From: Flavobacterium foetidum
GTDB lineage: Bacteria; Bacteroidota; Bacteroidia; Flavobacteriales; Flavobacteriaceae
Reading direction: 5' to 3'
Assembly: GCF_004634245.1 (NCBI RefSeq)
Contig: NZ_SJTF01000010.1
Span: 124,001-188,000 of the forward strand
Length of the DNA: 64,000 bases
The notes beneath the pieces were generated by a model that made no database searches, had not been told where the DNA came from, and saw only the letters and a program-made list of their open reading frames with translations. Each line of letters starts with the position of its first letter. The first letter of the stretch is position 1. Of this stretch, positions 1-9,183 are shown piece by piece. Position numbers and translations under genes: made by a program.

Positions 1-2
1 AA

Positions 3-1418
3 ACCGCTCAAATGGTCGGAATAACCGCGGACGAAATTCAGACGAAAGAATTCGTTAACGTTTTTTCTGGTAATGAAATTCTAGAAGGCACGCGCCCTTT
101 TGCAATGTGTTATGCCGGACATCAATTCGGAAATTGGGCGGGACAGCTGGGCGACGGACGGGCTATTAATTTGACTGAGGTTGAAAATGACAATGAGTTT
201 TTTACGCTGCAATTAAAAGGTGCTGGAAAAACTCCTTATTCGAGAACTGCCGACGGCCTTGCTGTTTTAAGGTCTTCGGTTCGTGAATATTTGTGTGCCG
301 AGGCTATGCATCATTTAGGTGTTCCAACTACCCGATCTCTTTCTCTGATTTTATCTGGTGATCAGGTTCTGCGTGACATTTTATATAATGGAAATCCGGC
401 ATATGAAAAAGGCGCTGTAGTTTGCAGGGTCGCACCCTCATTTATCCGCTTTGGAAGTTTTGAAATGCTGACTGCCCGAAATGAGCTTAAAAACTTAAAA
501 AATTTCGTGGAGTTTACGATTAGACATTATTTTCCGGAAATCACAGGAGAACCAAAAGAGCAATATCTGCAATTTTTTAAAACCGTAGCCGACAAAACAC
601 GTGAAATGATCCTGCATTGGCAACGTGTGGGTTTTGTGCATGGCGTAATGAATACTGATAATATGTCGATTCACGGAATTACGATTGATTACGGTCCTTA
701 CGGTTGGCTTGAAAACTATGACCCTGACTGGACTCCTAATACTACAGATTCTCAAAACAGAAGATATCGTTACGGAAACCAACCTCAAGTTGCACAATGG
801 AATTTATTTCAGTTAGCTAATGCTCTTTATCCATTAATCAATGAAGCGGCTCCTTTGGAAAAAATCCTAGATGACTTTATGATTAATTTCGAAGAAGAAT
901 ACAAAATAATGTTTTTAAGCAAATTAGGAATATTTACTTCAAGTGAAGCTGATGATAAAATCATAAAAGGATTAGAAGAAATTTTGCAATTATCCGAAAC
1001 CGATATGACAATCTTTTTTAGGAATCTAAGCCAAATTCAAAAAACTGACTCAGCAGATTTGGCCATAAAAAAGATTGAATATGCTTTTTATCTTCCAGAA
1101 GAAATAAGGGATAAAACGCTAGACGCATGGCAAAAATGGTTTTCGGTTTACTTAAAAAAACTGAATTCTGAACTACTTTCTGATGAAGAAAGAGCGATAA
1201 AAATGAACGCCATTAATCCGAGATACGTACTTCGAAATTATATGGCGCAACTAGCAATAGATGCTGCAGACAAAAATGATTATTCACTAATTGATGAGTT
1301 ATTTCAACTTTTGAAAAATCCTTATGATGAGCAGCCGGAATCTCAAAAATGGTTTGCAAAACGTCCTGATTGGGCAAGAACCAAAGTCGGTTGTTCTATG
1401 CTTTCCTGCAGTTCTTAA
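3..1418 (+). CDS. selO: SelO family protein AMPylase (5' end outside window)
   Basis: SelO proteins are pseudokinase-fold enzymes that transfer AMP to Ser/Thr/Tyr of target proteins. The reading frame is open to the window edge, so the N-terminus is missing; the first visible Met is at 12. Family hallmarks seen: the conserved block CYAGHQFGNWAGQLGDGRA, then LKGAGKTPYSR, the catalytic-loop-like NTDN (about 651-662), and DYG in place of the kinase DFG (about 686-694). The protein ends in CSS; the antepenultimate Cys is the position held by selenocysteine in animal SelO and is an ordinary TGC codon here. It converges on the next gene and is followed by a strong shared terminator. Family assignment is secure; its substrates are not known from sequence. 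Confidence 0.93.
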   Translation, partial: TAQMVGITADEIQTKEFVNVFSGNEILEGTRPFAMCYAGHQFGNWAGQLGDGRAINLTEVENDNEFFTLQLKGAGKTPYSRTADGLAVLRSSVREYLCAEAMHHLGVPTTRSLSLILSGDQVLRDILYNGNPAYEKGAVVCRVAPSFIRFGSFEMLTARNELKNLKNFVEFTIRHYFPEITGEPKEQYLQFFKTVADKTREMILHWQRVGFVHGVMNTDNMSIHGITIDYGPYGWLENYDPDWTPNTTDSQNRRYRYGNQPQVAQWNLFQLANALYPLINEAAPLEKILDDFMINFEEEYKIMFLSKLGIFTSSEADDKIIKGLEEILQLSETDMTIFFRNLSQIQKTDSADLAIKKIEYAFYLPEEIRDKTLDAWQKWFSVYLKKLNSELLSDEERAIKMNAINPRYVLRNYMAQLAIDAADKNDYSLIDELFQLLKNPYDEQPESQKWFAKRPDWARTKVGCSMLSCSS

Positions 1419-1420
1419 TA

Positions 1421-1467
1421 GTAAAGCCTCGTATTTTGATAATCAACTACGAGGCTTTACTTTTTTA
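1421..1467. terminator. Bidirectional intrinsic terminator
   Basis: Perfect 13-bp arms (1421-1433 and 1448-1460, GTAAAGCCTCGTA and its complement) with a short loop, followed by a T-run on the plus strand. It lies between convergent selO and the ypdA-like gene, overlapping the last bases of the latter. Confidence 0.85.
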
Positions 1468-2436
1468 TTTAGATTTTATATAATCGACAATCAGATTGGC
1501 GTGAATTCTTGAATTTTCTATAAACCACTTATGGGTCTGCATACCGCCGCAAACAACCCCTGCCAAAAACAATCCTTTAACATTTGTCTCCATGGTTTCT
1601 GTGTTATAAACGGGAATCTTTAATTCATCATCAGAAAGCTGCACTCCTATTTTTTCCAGAAAAGCCAAATCAGGTTTATATCCGGTTAACGCAAGTACAA
1701 AATCATTCTCAATAATTATTTTTCCGTTTGGAGTATCGATTTCAACTTCGTTTTCTCTGATTTCGGTAATATTTGATTCAAAATAGGCCGTGATGCTTCC
1801 TTCAGCTATTCTGTTTTCAATGTCAGGTTTTACCCAGTATTTAACGCGATTATTAATTTCGTTTTTACGAATAACCATTGTCACATCAGCGCCTTTCCTC
1901 CAACATTCTAGAGCTGCATCAACAGACGAATTATTGGCACCCACCACTACGATTTTTCTAAAGGCATATTCATGAGCTTCTTTGTAATAATGGCGTACTT
2001 TCTGCAGATTTTCTCCAGCAATATTCATTTCTATCGGAATATCATAAAATCCGGTGGCTATTACCACATTTTTAGCTTGGTATGTGTTTTTATCAGTACT
2101 AATTTCAAAAAGTTCATTTTGCTTTTTTTGAACAGCAGTTACCTTTTCAAAAAGATTGATATTGAATTTAAAGTAACGGTGAATATTTCGGTAGTATTCC
2201 AATGCTTCCTGTCTTCCCGGTTTTGGAGCTAAGCAGTTAAATGGTATATCGCCAATTTCCAGACGTTCGGCAGTAGAAAAAAAAGTCATATACAGCGGAT
2301 AATTGAAAATACTGTTTACAATAGCTCCTTTTTCTATAATCAAATAATTTAGATTTTTCTTTTGTGCTTCAATGGCGCAAGCCAGTCCGATTGGGCCACC
2401 TCCTACAATTATAAGGTCGTATGTTGGTACTGTCAT
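1465..2436 (-). CDS. ypdA: YpdA-type FAD/NAD(P)-dependent oxidoreductase
   Basis: Flavin-dependent disulfide reductase-like protein of 323 residues. The N-terminal dinucleotide-binding motif GGGPIG is at residues 12-17, followed by the family-specific IIEKG...NYPLYMTFFSTAERL region. A second Rossmann motif (VVGANNSS) lies mid-protein, and the C-terminal FAD segment is TNVKGLFLAGVVCGG. In Firmicutes YpdA (Bdr) reduces bacillithiol disulfide. Many Bacteroidota also make bacillithiol, so the same role is plausible but inferred. There is no CxxC redox pair of the thioredoxin reductase type, which fits YpdA. The start lies one base from the stop of the upstream CYTH gene, so the two are probably co-transcribed. 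Confidence 0.85.
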   Translation of the reverse strand: MTVPTYDLIIVGGGPIGLACAIEAQKKNLNYLIIEKGAIVNSIFNYPLYMTFFSTAERLEIGDIPFNCLAPKPGRQEALEYYRNIHRYFKFNINLFEKVTAVQKKQNELFEISTDKNTYQAKNVVIATGFYDIPIEMNIAGENLQKVRHYYKEAHEYAFRKIVVVGANNSSVDAALECWRKGADVTMVIRKNEINNRVKYWVKPDIENRIAEGSITAYFESNITEIRENEVEIDTPNGKIIIENDFVLALTGYKPDLAFLEKIGVQLSDDELKIPVYNTETMETNVKGLFLAGVVCGGMQTHKWFIENSRIHANLIVDYIKSK

Positions 2437-2437
2437 T

Positions 2438-2914
2438 TTATAGTTTTTGCCAGTCTTTAAAAGGATTTTTACTTAAGTACGCATTATAGTAACGTTCGTC
2501 GTTGGTTACTTCTTCTCCCAGCCAGTCAGGTTTTTCAAAAACATCATTTTCAGATTTAAGTTCTATTTCTGCCATAACAAGGCCTTGGTTTTCACCATAA
2601 AATTCATCGACTTCGTAAATATGCGAACCCGATTTTATTTCATATCTGGTTTTTTCGATTTTTCCTTTTTCACAGAGCTTTAATAGCTCTGTAGCCTCTT
2701 CGAGCGGAATCTCATTTTCCCACTCAAAACGAGACATACCGCCACTTTGGCTTATTCCTTTTATAGTAATAAATCCTTTATTTCCTTTAATTCTTACCCG
2801 AACTGTACGTTCAGGAACCGAACTTAAATAGCCCTGCGCAATCTTATTTTGTGCAAAAGCTTGGTTCTTAAAGTCGTCAGATTTTACAAGAAACTTTCTT
2901 TCTATTTCGACCAT
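2438..2914 (-). CDS. CYTH domain protein (triphosphate tunnel metalloenzyme fold)
   Basis: Small CYTH/TTM-fold protein, 158 residues from the ATG at 2914. The open frame continues to a TTG at 2926, but the family starts at M-x-EIERKFLV, so ATG 2914 is preferred. EIERKFLV supplies the diagnostic ExExK motif. The rest shows alternating charged strands typical of the tunnel (RVRIKGNKGFITIKG, YEVDEFYGEN, MAEIELKSE). Characterised bacterial members hydrolyse inorganic triphosphate or make cAMP; short single-domain ones are usually triphosphatases. The exact substrate cannot be read from sequence. It is the probable first gene of a pair with the ypdA-like gene. Confidence 0.88.
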   Translation of the reverse strand: MVEIERKFLVKSDDFKNQAFAQNKIAQGYLSSVPERTVRVRIKGNKGFITIKGISQSGGMSRFEWENEIPLEEATELLKLCEKGKIEKTRYEIKSGSHIYEVDEFYGENQGLVMAEIELKSENDVFEKPDWLGEEVTNDERYYNAYLSKNPFKDWQKL

Positions 2915-3138
2915 TTTATGCTGCAATTAATTTTTATGCAAGTTACTTAATTTAATCCATTTTTAGGGATGAATTGCCAGATTCAACAAGGAGATTTTAG
3001 AGAAAAATTAAACCATTATTCAAAATTAATATAACTGATTTTTAACCGATTATGTGTTTTTTATTGACTAAATTTATAGTACTTAAATAAATAACCAGAC
3101 TTCTTGCTCAATTTGTCATCAATTAAAATTAATTCATC

Positions 3139-3672
3139 ATGGATATAACATATTTACTAATACCGGTGCTGATTGGATTAATCTGTGGTATTGCAGGCTA
3201 TTTTATAGGAAAAATGAATTCAAGAAAAGACGATACGCTAAGTGCGTCGCTTCAATCTGATTTAGATGTTTGTTATGCGAATACTAAAAATCTTCTCAAC
3301 CGCATTAAAGCTCTAGAAACAGACTTGGCTTTTAAGACAAAAACTCATTCTGCCAATCATAAGCATTTTGTACTATTTGACAGCGAAACCGCCACAGTAG
3401 TTATGGGGAAAAGAATAAAGGAAAATGACATGAAAATTATCGAAGGAATCGGAATAAAAATCGAGTCGCTGTTTCATCACTCGGGTATTACGACATGGTA
3501 CGAACTTTCGGAAACACCTGCAGAAAAATTACAATCAGTATTAGATGCTGGAGGTGAAAATTATGCTATTCACAATCCCATCACTTGGCCCAAACAAGCT
3601 TCGCTCGCTTACCAAGGAAAATGGAAAGAATTAAAAGATCTTCAGGAAAACTTGCTTAGCGGAAAAGAATAG
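3139..3672 (+). CDS. Membrane-anchored helix-hairpin-helix-like protein
   Basis: A 177-residue protein of unknown function. Residues 4-25 form one N-terminal membrane helix (LLIPVLIGLICGIAGYFIG). A charged, probably coiled-coil stretch follows (about 35-70). The C-terminal half (about 95-175) contains a helix-hairpin-helix-like motif, IIEGIGIKIESLFHHSGI, then an alpha-helical tail with TWPKQASLAYQGKW. Similar C-terminal modules occur in Bacteroidota proteins annotated only as HhH or DUF4332-like. A nucleic-acid or protein interaction role is possible but unproven. The start is an ATG preceded by a 220-bp AT-rich intergenic region. The gene converges on menC with only 16 bp between stops. Confidence 0.75.
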   Translation: MDITYLLIPVLIGLICGIAGYFIGKMNSRKDDTLSASLQSDLDVCYANTKNLLNRIKALETDLAFKTKTHSANHKHFVLFDSETATVVMGKRIKENDMKIIEGIGIKIESLFHHSGITTWYELSETPAEKLQSVLDAGGENYAIHNPITWPKQASLAYQGKWKELKDLQENLLSGKE

Positions 3673-3688
3673 TCTGAATCCAGTGTTT

Positions 3689-4744
3689 TCAGGAATTTGA
3701 AAGTAAATTTAAGAATCCAAAATCCCAGTTGTTTGAAGTTTCATACCAAAGTTTTCCATCTCGTACTTCAAGCGGACAATTAATGTTGTTGGTGTAAAGC
3801 GCTCCTGTCCCCAAACCTTGTGGCATAACCGAATTTTTCATAAAAGTCCATTGTGCTATTGCATTGAGACCAATATTGCTTTCTAGCGCAGAAGTAATCC
3901 ACCAACCAATGTGGTGTTTTTCTGCAAGGTCAATCCATTCTTGCGTACCTCGAAATCCTCCAATAAAACTTGGTTTAAGTATAATGTACTGAGGTTTGAT
4001 TTCTAGCAGCAGTTTTTCTTTTTCTTCAAATGAAAATACTCCAATTAATTCTTCATCTAACGCAATCGGAAATGGCGTTTGCAAACACAAGGATGCCATT
4101 TCTTTTTTATTTCCCTTTTTTATAGGTTGTTCAATGCTATGTAACTGAAATCTATTTAGTTTAATAAGTTTATCTAAAGCTTCAGTTTCAACAAAAGCAC
4201 CATTTGCATCTACTCTAATTTCGATTTGTTCTGCCGTAAAATGGCTGCGTATAAATGCCAATAATTCTAATTCTTTCTGAAAATCTATGGCGCCAATTTT
4301 CAATTTTATACAGTTGAATCCCGTAGCCAGTTTCTCTTCTATCTGATCTTTCATAAAAGCAGCTTCTCCCATCCAGACCAAGCCGTTTATGGTAATAGAT
4401 GCTGCATTGTCAGTAAAATCTGAAGGAAACAAGACAAACGGATTCTCGCTTTTTAAGGACAAAAATGCCATCTCGATTCCAAACTGTATCGAAGGATACT
4501 CTAATAGCGATTCCCAAAGAACCTTTTCTCCTAAATGAATATTAGTACAAACCCACTTAAGTTTTTCCTCGTAATCATCTCGGTCATCTGCACTTAAGCC
4601 TCTTAAAATTCCACATTCTCCAATTCCTTTTTTTCCATTTTCTTCCAAAATCAGAAACCAGGTTTCTTTTTCCGTCATCACTCCTCTTGAAGTGCCAGAA
4701 GGTCGTTTAAAATTTAAAAGATATTTGTGGTAAGATGCTTTCAA
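3689..4744 (-). CDS. menC: o-Succinylbenzoate synthase
   Basis: Enolase-superfamily dehydratase of menaquinone synthesis that converts SHCHC to o-succinylbenzoate. It is 351 residues. Catalytic signatures seen: the KxK motif in CIKLKIG, metal ligands in RVDANGAF, SIEQPI and IALDEEL, and the second catalytic lysine in IILKPSFIGG. These are the expected positions for the superfamily. menA, menB and menD lie 3-9 kb away on the same strand, which supports OSB synthase over a dipeptide epimerase. menE, often adjacent, is not in the window. Confidence 0.9.
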   Translation of the reverse strand: MKASYHKYLLNFKRPSGTSRGVMTEKETWFLILEENGKKGIGECGILRGLSADDRDDYEEKLKWVCTNIHLGEKVLWESLLEYPSIQFGIEMAFLSLKSENPFVLFPSDFTDNAASITINGLVWMGEAAFMKDQIEEKLATGFNCIKLKIGAIDFQKELELLAFIRSHFTAEQIEIRVDANGAFVETEALDKLIKLNRFQLHSIEQPIKKGNKKEMASLCLQTPFPIALDEELIGVFSFEEKEKLLLEIKPQYIILKPSFIGGFRGTQEWIDLAEKHHIGWWITSALESNIGLNAIAQWTFMKNSVMPQGLGTGALYTNNINCPLEVRDGKLWYETSNNWDFGFLNLLSNS

Positions 4745-4767
4745 AATGATTTATTTTAAACTGTCTG

Positions 4768-5997
4768 TTAATTGTAAAGTTTCAAGATTTTATCAAAATC
4801 TTGCGACGGAAGTCCGGCTTTCTTGAATACCTCAAAATCAGCTTTTGTTTTTTCAAGCCAACTTAAGCTGTCGGTTACGTTTTGTGATTGGTATTTTTTA
4901 TAAATCGCCTTTGCTTCGCTGTATTTGTCGCTCACAAGATAGGTGTGCGCGAGATTTAGTTTTACGGCCAGTTCGGTATCATCGAGCTTTTCTCCTTCTT
5001 GCAAAGACTTTAAGGCTTTTGCATATTGTTTGGTTAAGATATAACAATATCCAATAGAACTGTAATCAAGAGCTGTGGCTTTTCCTTCGCTAATGATGGT
5101 GTTTAGTTTTTGAATAGCTTCGTTGTATTTCTGATTTTTAATCAATGATGCGGACTGCACTCTTAAATCATTAAAAATCTTTTTAGAAATGTCTGCGTCT
5201 TTATAGCAGGCGTTTCCAAAATCTTTGTAAATTTTCGTTTTTTCAACCGCTAATAATTTTTGATATTCGTCATAACGGTATTCTTTCATGATTTTATTCA
5301 GAATACAGACACAGAAGTCGTCAGAATCGGCCATTTTTTGAGCCATCGTTGACGTTTTGCACAAGCCGATGATCTCATTTTTGTTGTCTTGATTCCATCC
5401 TCTATTGAGTTTTGTGTCTACCCAAGGAACAACTTCTAGGACTATTTTTTGGTTCAAAAGCCAGTTTTTGCTTTCAAAGCCAAACCAGATTGTTGTGGTG
5501 TTTTGCTTTAAACAAGAAGATTTATCGAGCGACAATCGTTTAGCATCTTTGCTTACAGGTTCAGCTTGAGAATAACACGCTTTGTCGATTTTGCCATCTG
5601 CGACATATTTTTTAGCATTTTCATTTGATGTGAAAACAGAGTAAGTGCATTCGTCATCACCAGAAATTTTAGACATCAAAAATACAGCGCCAGCCGATCC
5701 TTGACCAATTCCGTATGGGTCCGGAATAGATTTTAGAACCGAGACAAGACTATTGGTCATTTCTTGATTTTTGTCTAAAAGTGTAATTCTGTATACAATT
5801 TCGGTTGTTCCAACCGGAAGGTCTTCTGTAGCAACCGTAATCCTGTCGCGCGCAGAAACAATTATTTCTTTGGTCGTAGCTCTTTCTTTGTCCCAAAAAC
5901 CATCCTTTTGCGCAAAAGAACTATAGGTAAATATCAGTAGAAAAAACAAGATACACTTTTTAAAAACCCAGATAAGGTTTATTGCTCTTTTAGCCAC
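4768..5997 (-). CDS. Secreted TPR-containing protein of unknown function
   Basis: A 409-residue protein with a long basic N-terminus and signal peptide (hydrophobic core CILFFLLIFTYSSFAQ, cleavage after about residue 30). The middle region (about 40-270) matches no family I know and has several cysteines. The C-terminal third has tetratricopeptide-like helical repeats (for example AIQKLNTIISEGKATALDYSSIGYCY and YAKALKSLQEGEKLDD written as separate segments). The frame opens with GTG at 5997; no in-frame ATG precedes the signal peptide, so GTG, or an internal TTG, is the start. Likely periplasmic or outer-membrane associated, acting by protein-protein contacts. It sits 23 bp upstream of menC, but a functional link is doubtful. 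Confidence 0.75.
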   Translation of the reverse strand: MAKRAINLIWVFKKCILFFLLIFTYSSFAQKDGFWDKERATTKEIIVSARDRITVATEDLPVGTTEIVYRITLLDKNQEMTNSLVSVLKSIPDPYGIGQGSAGAVFLMSKISGDDECTYSVFTSNENAKKYVADGKIDKACYSQAEPVSKDAKRLSLDKSSCLKQNTTTIWFGFESKNWLLNQKIVLEVVPWVDTKLNRGWNQDNKNEIIGLCKTSTMAQKMADSDDFCVCILNKIMKEYRYDEYQKLLAVEKTKIYKDFGNACYKDADISKKIFNDLRVQSASLIKNQKYNEAIQKLNTIISEGKATALDYSSIGYCYILTKQYAKALKSLQEGEKLDDTELAVKLNLAHTYLVSDKYSEAKAIYKKYQSQNVTDSLSWLEKTKADFEVFKKAGLPSQDFDKILKLYN

Positions 5998-6213
5998 AGA
6001 TTGAACAGGTTTTAAATGATTATTTTACTAATTTTTATACATTCTTAGATTGTCGTGCAGCATACACCATGCCAAATATCTTATTAGGAAGACTTATCGG
6101 CAATCCCTATTGAATTATTTTGTTTAATTTAAATGGAATTCCACAAACCTGTTTTTGACTGCATCTTTTAAGACGTCGAAAATGCTTGAAAGATGCAGGC
6201 AAGGTAGGATTAC

Positions 6214-6891
6214 TTATAACTCGATAGACTCTCCTATTTCTAGAAGCATTAAATCTTTTCCTTTAACAAAAAATTTACGAATTGATTCTTCGTGATTGAT
6301 TTCGATGTATCCGAAAGTATCGAAGTGATAACCTAGAATTTTATCGCATTCAACAAAATCAGATGCAATAATGGCATCTTCTACATCCATTGTAAAATTG
6401 TTTCCAACAGGAAGAATCACCAAATCCAATTTAGTTCGTAGCGGAATCAGTTTCATATCATAAGTCAATGCTGTATCGCCCGCTATATAAATATTTTTAT
6501 GTTCTCCCTCGATAACAAAACCGCCTGGATTTCCGCCATATTTCCCATCGGGAAAACTGCTGGAATGAATTGCGGCTACGTATTTCACTTTGCCAAAATC
6601 AAATTTCCAGCTTCCGCCATGATTCATAGGGTGCGACTGAAAACCTAATGCAGCATAATGATCTGCAATTTCGACGTTTGACACGATAGTCGCATTGGTA
6701 CGTTTCGCAATAGCTTCTATATCAAGAACATGATCGGTGTGGGCATGCGTTACTAAAATATAATCAGCTTCTAGCGTATTAATGTCGATTGAAGAGGCTT
6801 TTGGATTTGCTGTTATAAAAGGATCTACAAGAATATGTTTTCCTCCAACTTCAATGCCTAGAGAGGCGTGTCCGTAGTATGTAATTTTCAT
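6214..6891 (-). CDS. UPF0173 metallo-beta-lactamase-fold hydrolase
   Basis: A 225-residue metal-dependent hydrolase of the UPF0173 (YtkL-like) group. It starts MKITYYGHAS, has VDPF near residue 24, and carries the zinc-binding THAHTDH motif (about residues 49-55). Further ligands lie in the MNHGG, IAGDTAL and ILGYHFDTF segments. The whole length matches the family. Its substrate is not established. It sits between a TPR gene and menA, all minus strand, with a 31-bp gap to menA. Confidence 0.88.
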   Translation of the reverse strand: MKITYYGHASLGIEVGGKHILVDPFITANPKASSIDINTLEADYILVTHAHTDHVLDIEAIAKRTNATIVSNVEIADHYAALGFQSHPMNHGGSWKFDFGKVKYVAAIHSSSFPDGKYGGNPGGFVIEGEHKNIYIAGDTALTYDMKLIPLRTKLDLVILPVGNNFTMDVEDAIIASDFVECDKILGYHFDTFGYIEINHEESIRKFFVKGKDLMLLEIGESIEL

Positions 6892-6922
6892 TTTTATAAT
6901 TTTTTTAATGTTAAACCGTAAA

Positions 6923-7885
6923 TTATCTACCTCCTAAAAATAGGTTTACTATGATATCTGAAAGTAAAGATGTCATACAAATCGTTAACAAAATAGATAA
7001 TAAGAATGTGCTTAATGCTAGTTTTTTTAGTTCGGGATCTAAAAGTTTAGGATTCTGATTTTTATAAACGGTAATTAAATTTTTGGTTAATGGGATAAAA
7101 GCCAATGCAAACAAATATTGATCAAAATTATAATCGCTTAAAATGGCAAAAACAACTACTCCAATCATCGCCGTTATGATTAAAGTATAATGATAGATTT
7201 TTGCTTTTGCTGCTCCAATTTGCACCACTATAGTATTTTTTCCCGCTTTTTTATCAGATTCCTGATCACGCATATTGTTAAGATTCAATACGCCAACGCT
7301 CAACAAACCAACAGAAACTGCAGGAAGTATTAAAAGCGCATCAACTTCTTTCGAGTATAAAAAATTAACTCCCAAAGTACTTACCAGTCCAAAAAAAACA
7401 AAAACAAAAACATCTCCAAATCCTCTGTATCCGTAAGCCGAATTACCTACAGTGTAGCGAATTGCAGAAACAATTGCCGCAATCCCTAATGCAAGAAAAA
7501 ATAGAGAATATCCGAAATTATCACGCCCAAAGGCAAAATAAATCAATGTTACAGCAGACAATAAAGTTAAAAGTGATGTGATGATTATGGCTTTTTTCAT
7601 GGCTTGAGGCGTAATCACACCACTTTGAATCGCACGTTGTGGTCCTACACGATCAGCATTGTCGGTACCTTTTACACCATCTCCATAATCATTTGCAAAA
7701 TTGGATAATACTTGCAATCCTAAAGTGGTTAATAACGCAAAGCCGAAAATTTTCCAGCTGAAAACTTCGCTTGGCGTTGCAATAGTTTCTGTTGGATGTA
7801 TTAATGCATAGATACTGCCGACGATTATTCCGGAAACTGATAATGGTAATGTGCGCAGTCTTGCTGCTTCAATCCAGTGTTTCAT
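6923..7885 (-). CDS. menA: 1,4-Dihydroxy-2-naphthoate polyprenyltransferase
   Basis: Integral membrane UbiA-family prenyltransferase that attaches the polyprenyl tail to DHNA in menaquinone synthesis. It is 320 residues from ATG 7885. The frame can be extended to a TTG at 7912, but the typical MenA start (MKHWIEAARLRTLPLSV) fits 7885. First Asp-rich motif: NFANDYGDGVKGTDN; second: NNMRDQESDKKAGK. There are eight to nine hydrophobic helices. The GPQRAIQSG segment is characteristic of MenA. It is co-oriented with menB, 89 bp from it, with degenerate TTTCAAGTT-type simple repeats in the gap. Confidence 0.93.
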   Translation of the reverse strand: MKHWIEAARLRTLPLSVSGIIVGSIYALIHPTETIATPSEVFSWKIFGFALLTTLGLQVLSNFANDYGDGVKGTDNADRVGPQRAIQSGVITPQAMKKAIIITSLLTLLSAVTLIYFAFGRDNFGYSLFFLALGIAAIVSAIRYTVGNSAYGYRGFGDVFVFVFFGLVSTLGVNFLYSKEVDALLILPAVSVGLLSVGVLNLNNMRDQESDKKAGKNTIVVQIGAAKAKIYHYTLIITAMIGVVVFAILSDYNFDQYLFALAFIPLTKNLITVYKNQNPKLLDPELKKLALSTFLLSILLTICMTSLLSDIIVNLFLGGR

Positions 7886-7904
7886 TCTATTTTTTAGTTT
7901 ATTT

Positions 7905-7962
7905 AGTTTCAAGTTTTAGGTTTCAAGTTGTTAGTTAGCGTGATAATATGAAACTTGAAACA
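7905..7962. repeat. Degenerate AAACTTGAAA-type simple repeat in the menB-menA gap
   Basis: Several imperfect copies of TTTCAAGTT or its complement (TTTCAAGTTTTAGG, TTTCAAGTTG, AAACTTGAAA) sit between menB and menA. The same motif recurs at 39709-39765. It looks like low-complexity intergenic repeat DNA. Confidence 0.5.
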
Positions 7963-7974
7963 ATTTTATAAATT

Positions 7975-8808
7975 TTAAGGTATCCACTTATTTTCTCCGA
8001 AGTTCGGTTTTCTTTTTTCTAAGAAAGCGTTTCGTCCTTCTTTGGCTTCTTCTGTCATGTAGGCTAAACGCGTCGCTTCACCGGCAAAAACTTGTTGTCC
8101 CACCATTCCATCATCAGTTAAATTCATCGCAAATTTCAGCATTTTGATAGAAGTTGGTGATTTTTGAAGAATTTCCTGAGCCCATTCGTAAGCAGTAGCT
8201 TCCAATTCGTCATGAGGGACAACAGCATTTACCATTCCCATTTCAAAAGCTTCTTGCGCAGAATAATTTCTTCCTAAAAAGAAAATCTCGCGCGCCTTTT
8301 TCTGACCTACCATTTTAGCGAGATAAGCAGAACCATAACCACCATCAAAACTAGTTACATCGGCATCTGTCTGCTTAAAAATTGCGTGTTCTTTGCTTGC
8401 AAGAGTCATATCGCATACCACATGTAAACTATGTCCGCCTCCAACAGCCCAACCAGGTACAACAGCAATAACGACTTTTGGCATAAAACGAATCAAACGC
8501 TGCACTTCTAGAATATTTAGGCGGTGCTGACCGTCGTCGCCAACGTAACCTTGATGACCGCGTGCATTCTGATCCCCACCACTGCAAAAAGAGTAAACTC
8601 CGTCTTTTGTCGATGGGCCTTCAGCAGAAAGCAACACTACTCCTATCGAAGTATCTTCCTGAGCATCATAAAAGGCTTGATATAATTCTGAAGTTGTCTT
8701 TGGACGGAAAGCATTTCTAACATTTGGGCGGTTAAAAGCGATTCTCGCAACTCCATTGCATTTTTTATAGGTTATATCTTCAAATTCTCTGGCTGTAATC
8801 CAATCCAT
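7975..8808 (-). CDS. menB: 1,4-Dihydroxy-2-naphthoyl-CoA synthase
   Basis: Crotonase-fold enzyme that closes the second ring of the naphthoquinone, acting on O-succinylbenzoyl-CoA. It is 277 residues, the usual length. Seen: the crotonase oxyanion-hole region CSGGDQ...GYVGDDG, PGWAVGGGHSLHVVCD, the MenB-specific DADVTSFDGGYGSAYLA, and GRNYSAQEAFEMGMVN. The start is the ATG at 8808. menA follows; menD is 3.3 kb upstream on the same strand behind two unrelated genes. Confidence 0.95.
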   Translation of the reverse strand: MDWITAREFEDITYKKCNGVARIAFNRPNVRNAFRPKTTSELYQAFYDAQEDTSIGVVLLSAEGPSTKDGVYSFCSGGDQNARGHQGYVGDDGQHRLNILEVQRLIRFMPKVVIAVVPGWAVGGGHSLHVVCDMTLASKEHAIFKQTDADVTSFDGGYGSAYLAKMVGQKKAREIFFLGRNYSAQEAFEMGMVNAVVPHDELEATAYEWAQEILQKSPTSIKMLKFAMNLTDDGMVGQQVFAGEATRLAYMTEEAKEGRNAFLEKRKPNFGENKWIP

Positions 8809-8956
8809 TTCTTTTTTGTTTTTTGTAAAATAATTATTAGGTAAAAATAAAGCATTTTTATTTTTTTACCTACTCAAATTCATTTTAGCGTTGGCTAAAT
8901 TTGCTTCAAATGTTAACAATTGGGATTTACTTACAAAAAATAACACTTTTTAACAT

Positions 8957-8984
8957 TTGATTAGAAAAATAATGAGTAATTTTA
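8957..8984 (+). promoter_or_regulatory. Weak Bacteroidota-type promoter
   Basis: TTG at 8957-8959, a 17-base spacer, then TAATTTTA at 8977-8984 (one mismatch to TAnnTTTG). It would drive the small frame at 9064. Confidence 0.3.
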
Positions 8985-9063
8985 CATCCTAGAAATCAAT
9001 GAGATACATTTTATTTCTTGAGTTTTAGATTGATTTTCTTTCACTGATTTATTAACCTAAAAA

Positions 9064-9183
9064 ATGATTTTTTTGAGAAAATTTAAAAAAATTGTCGCTC
9101 ATTTTTTTTCTGTTTTTATACCAAGACCACAAATTGATGAGCAAATGATTTATGTGTTTGTCAAAACTTCAAGAAAGAAATAG
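9064..9183 (+). CDS. Possible 39-residue basic small protein
   Basis: ATG at 9064 opens a 39-codon frame (MIFLRKFKKIVAHFFSVFIP..., ending FVKTSRKK) with a basic, amphipathic N-terminus. The sequence just before the ATG (ATTAACCTAAAAA) looks like a Flavobacterium leader, and a weak promoter and a downstream hairpin frame it. I do not recognise the peptide. Chance occurrence in AT-rich DNA is a serious alternative. Confidence 0.25.
   Translation: MIFLRKFKKIVAHFFSVFIPRPQIDEQMIYVFVKTSRKK

Noticed and set aside
495..797. 100-codon frame antisense to selO
   Set aside because: It lies fully inside a strongly conserved gene and has no recognisable motif.
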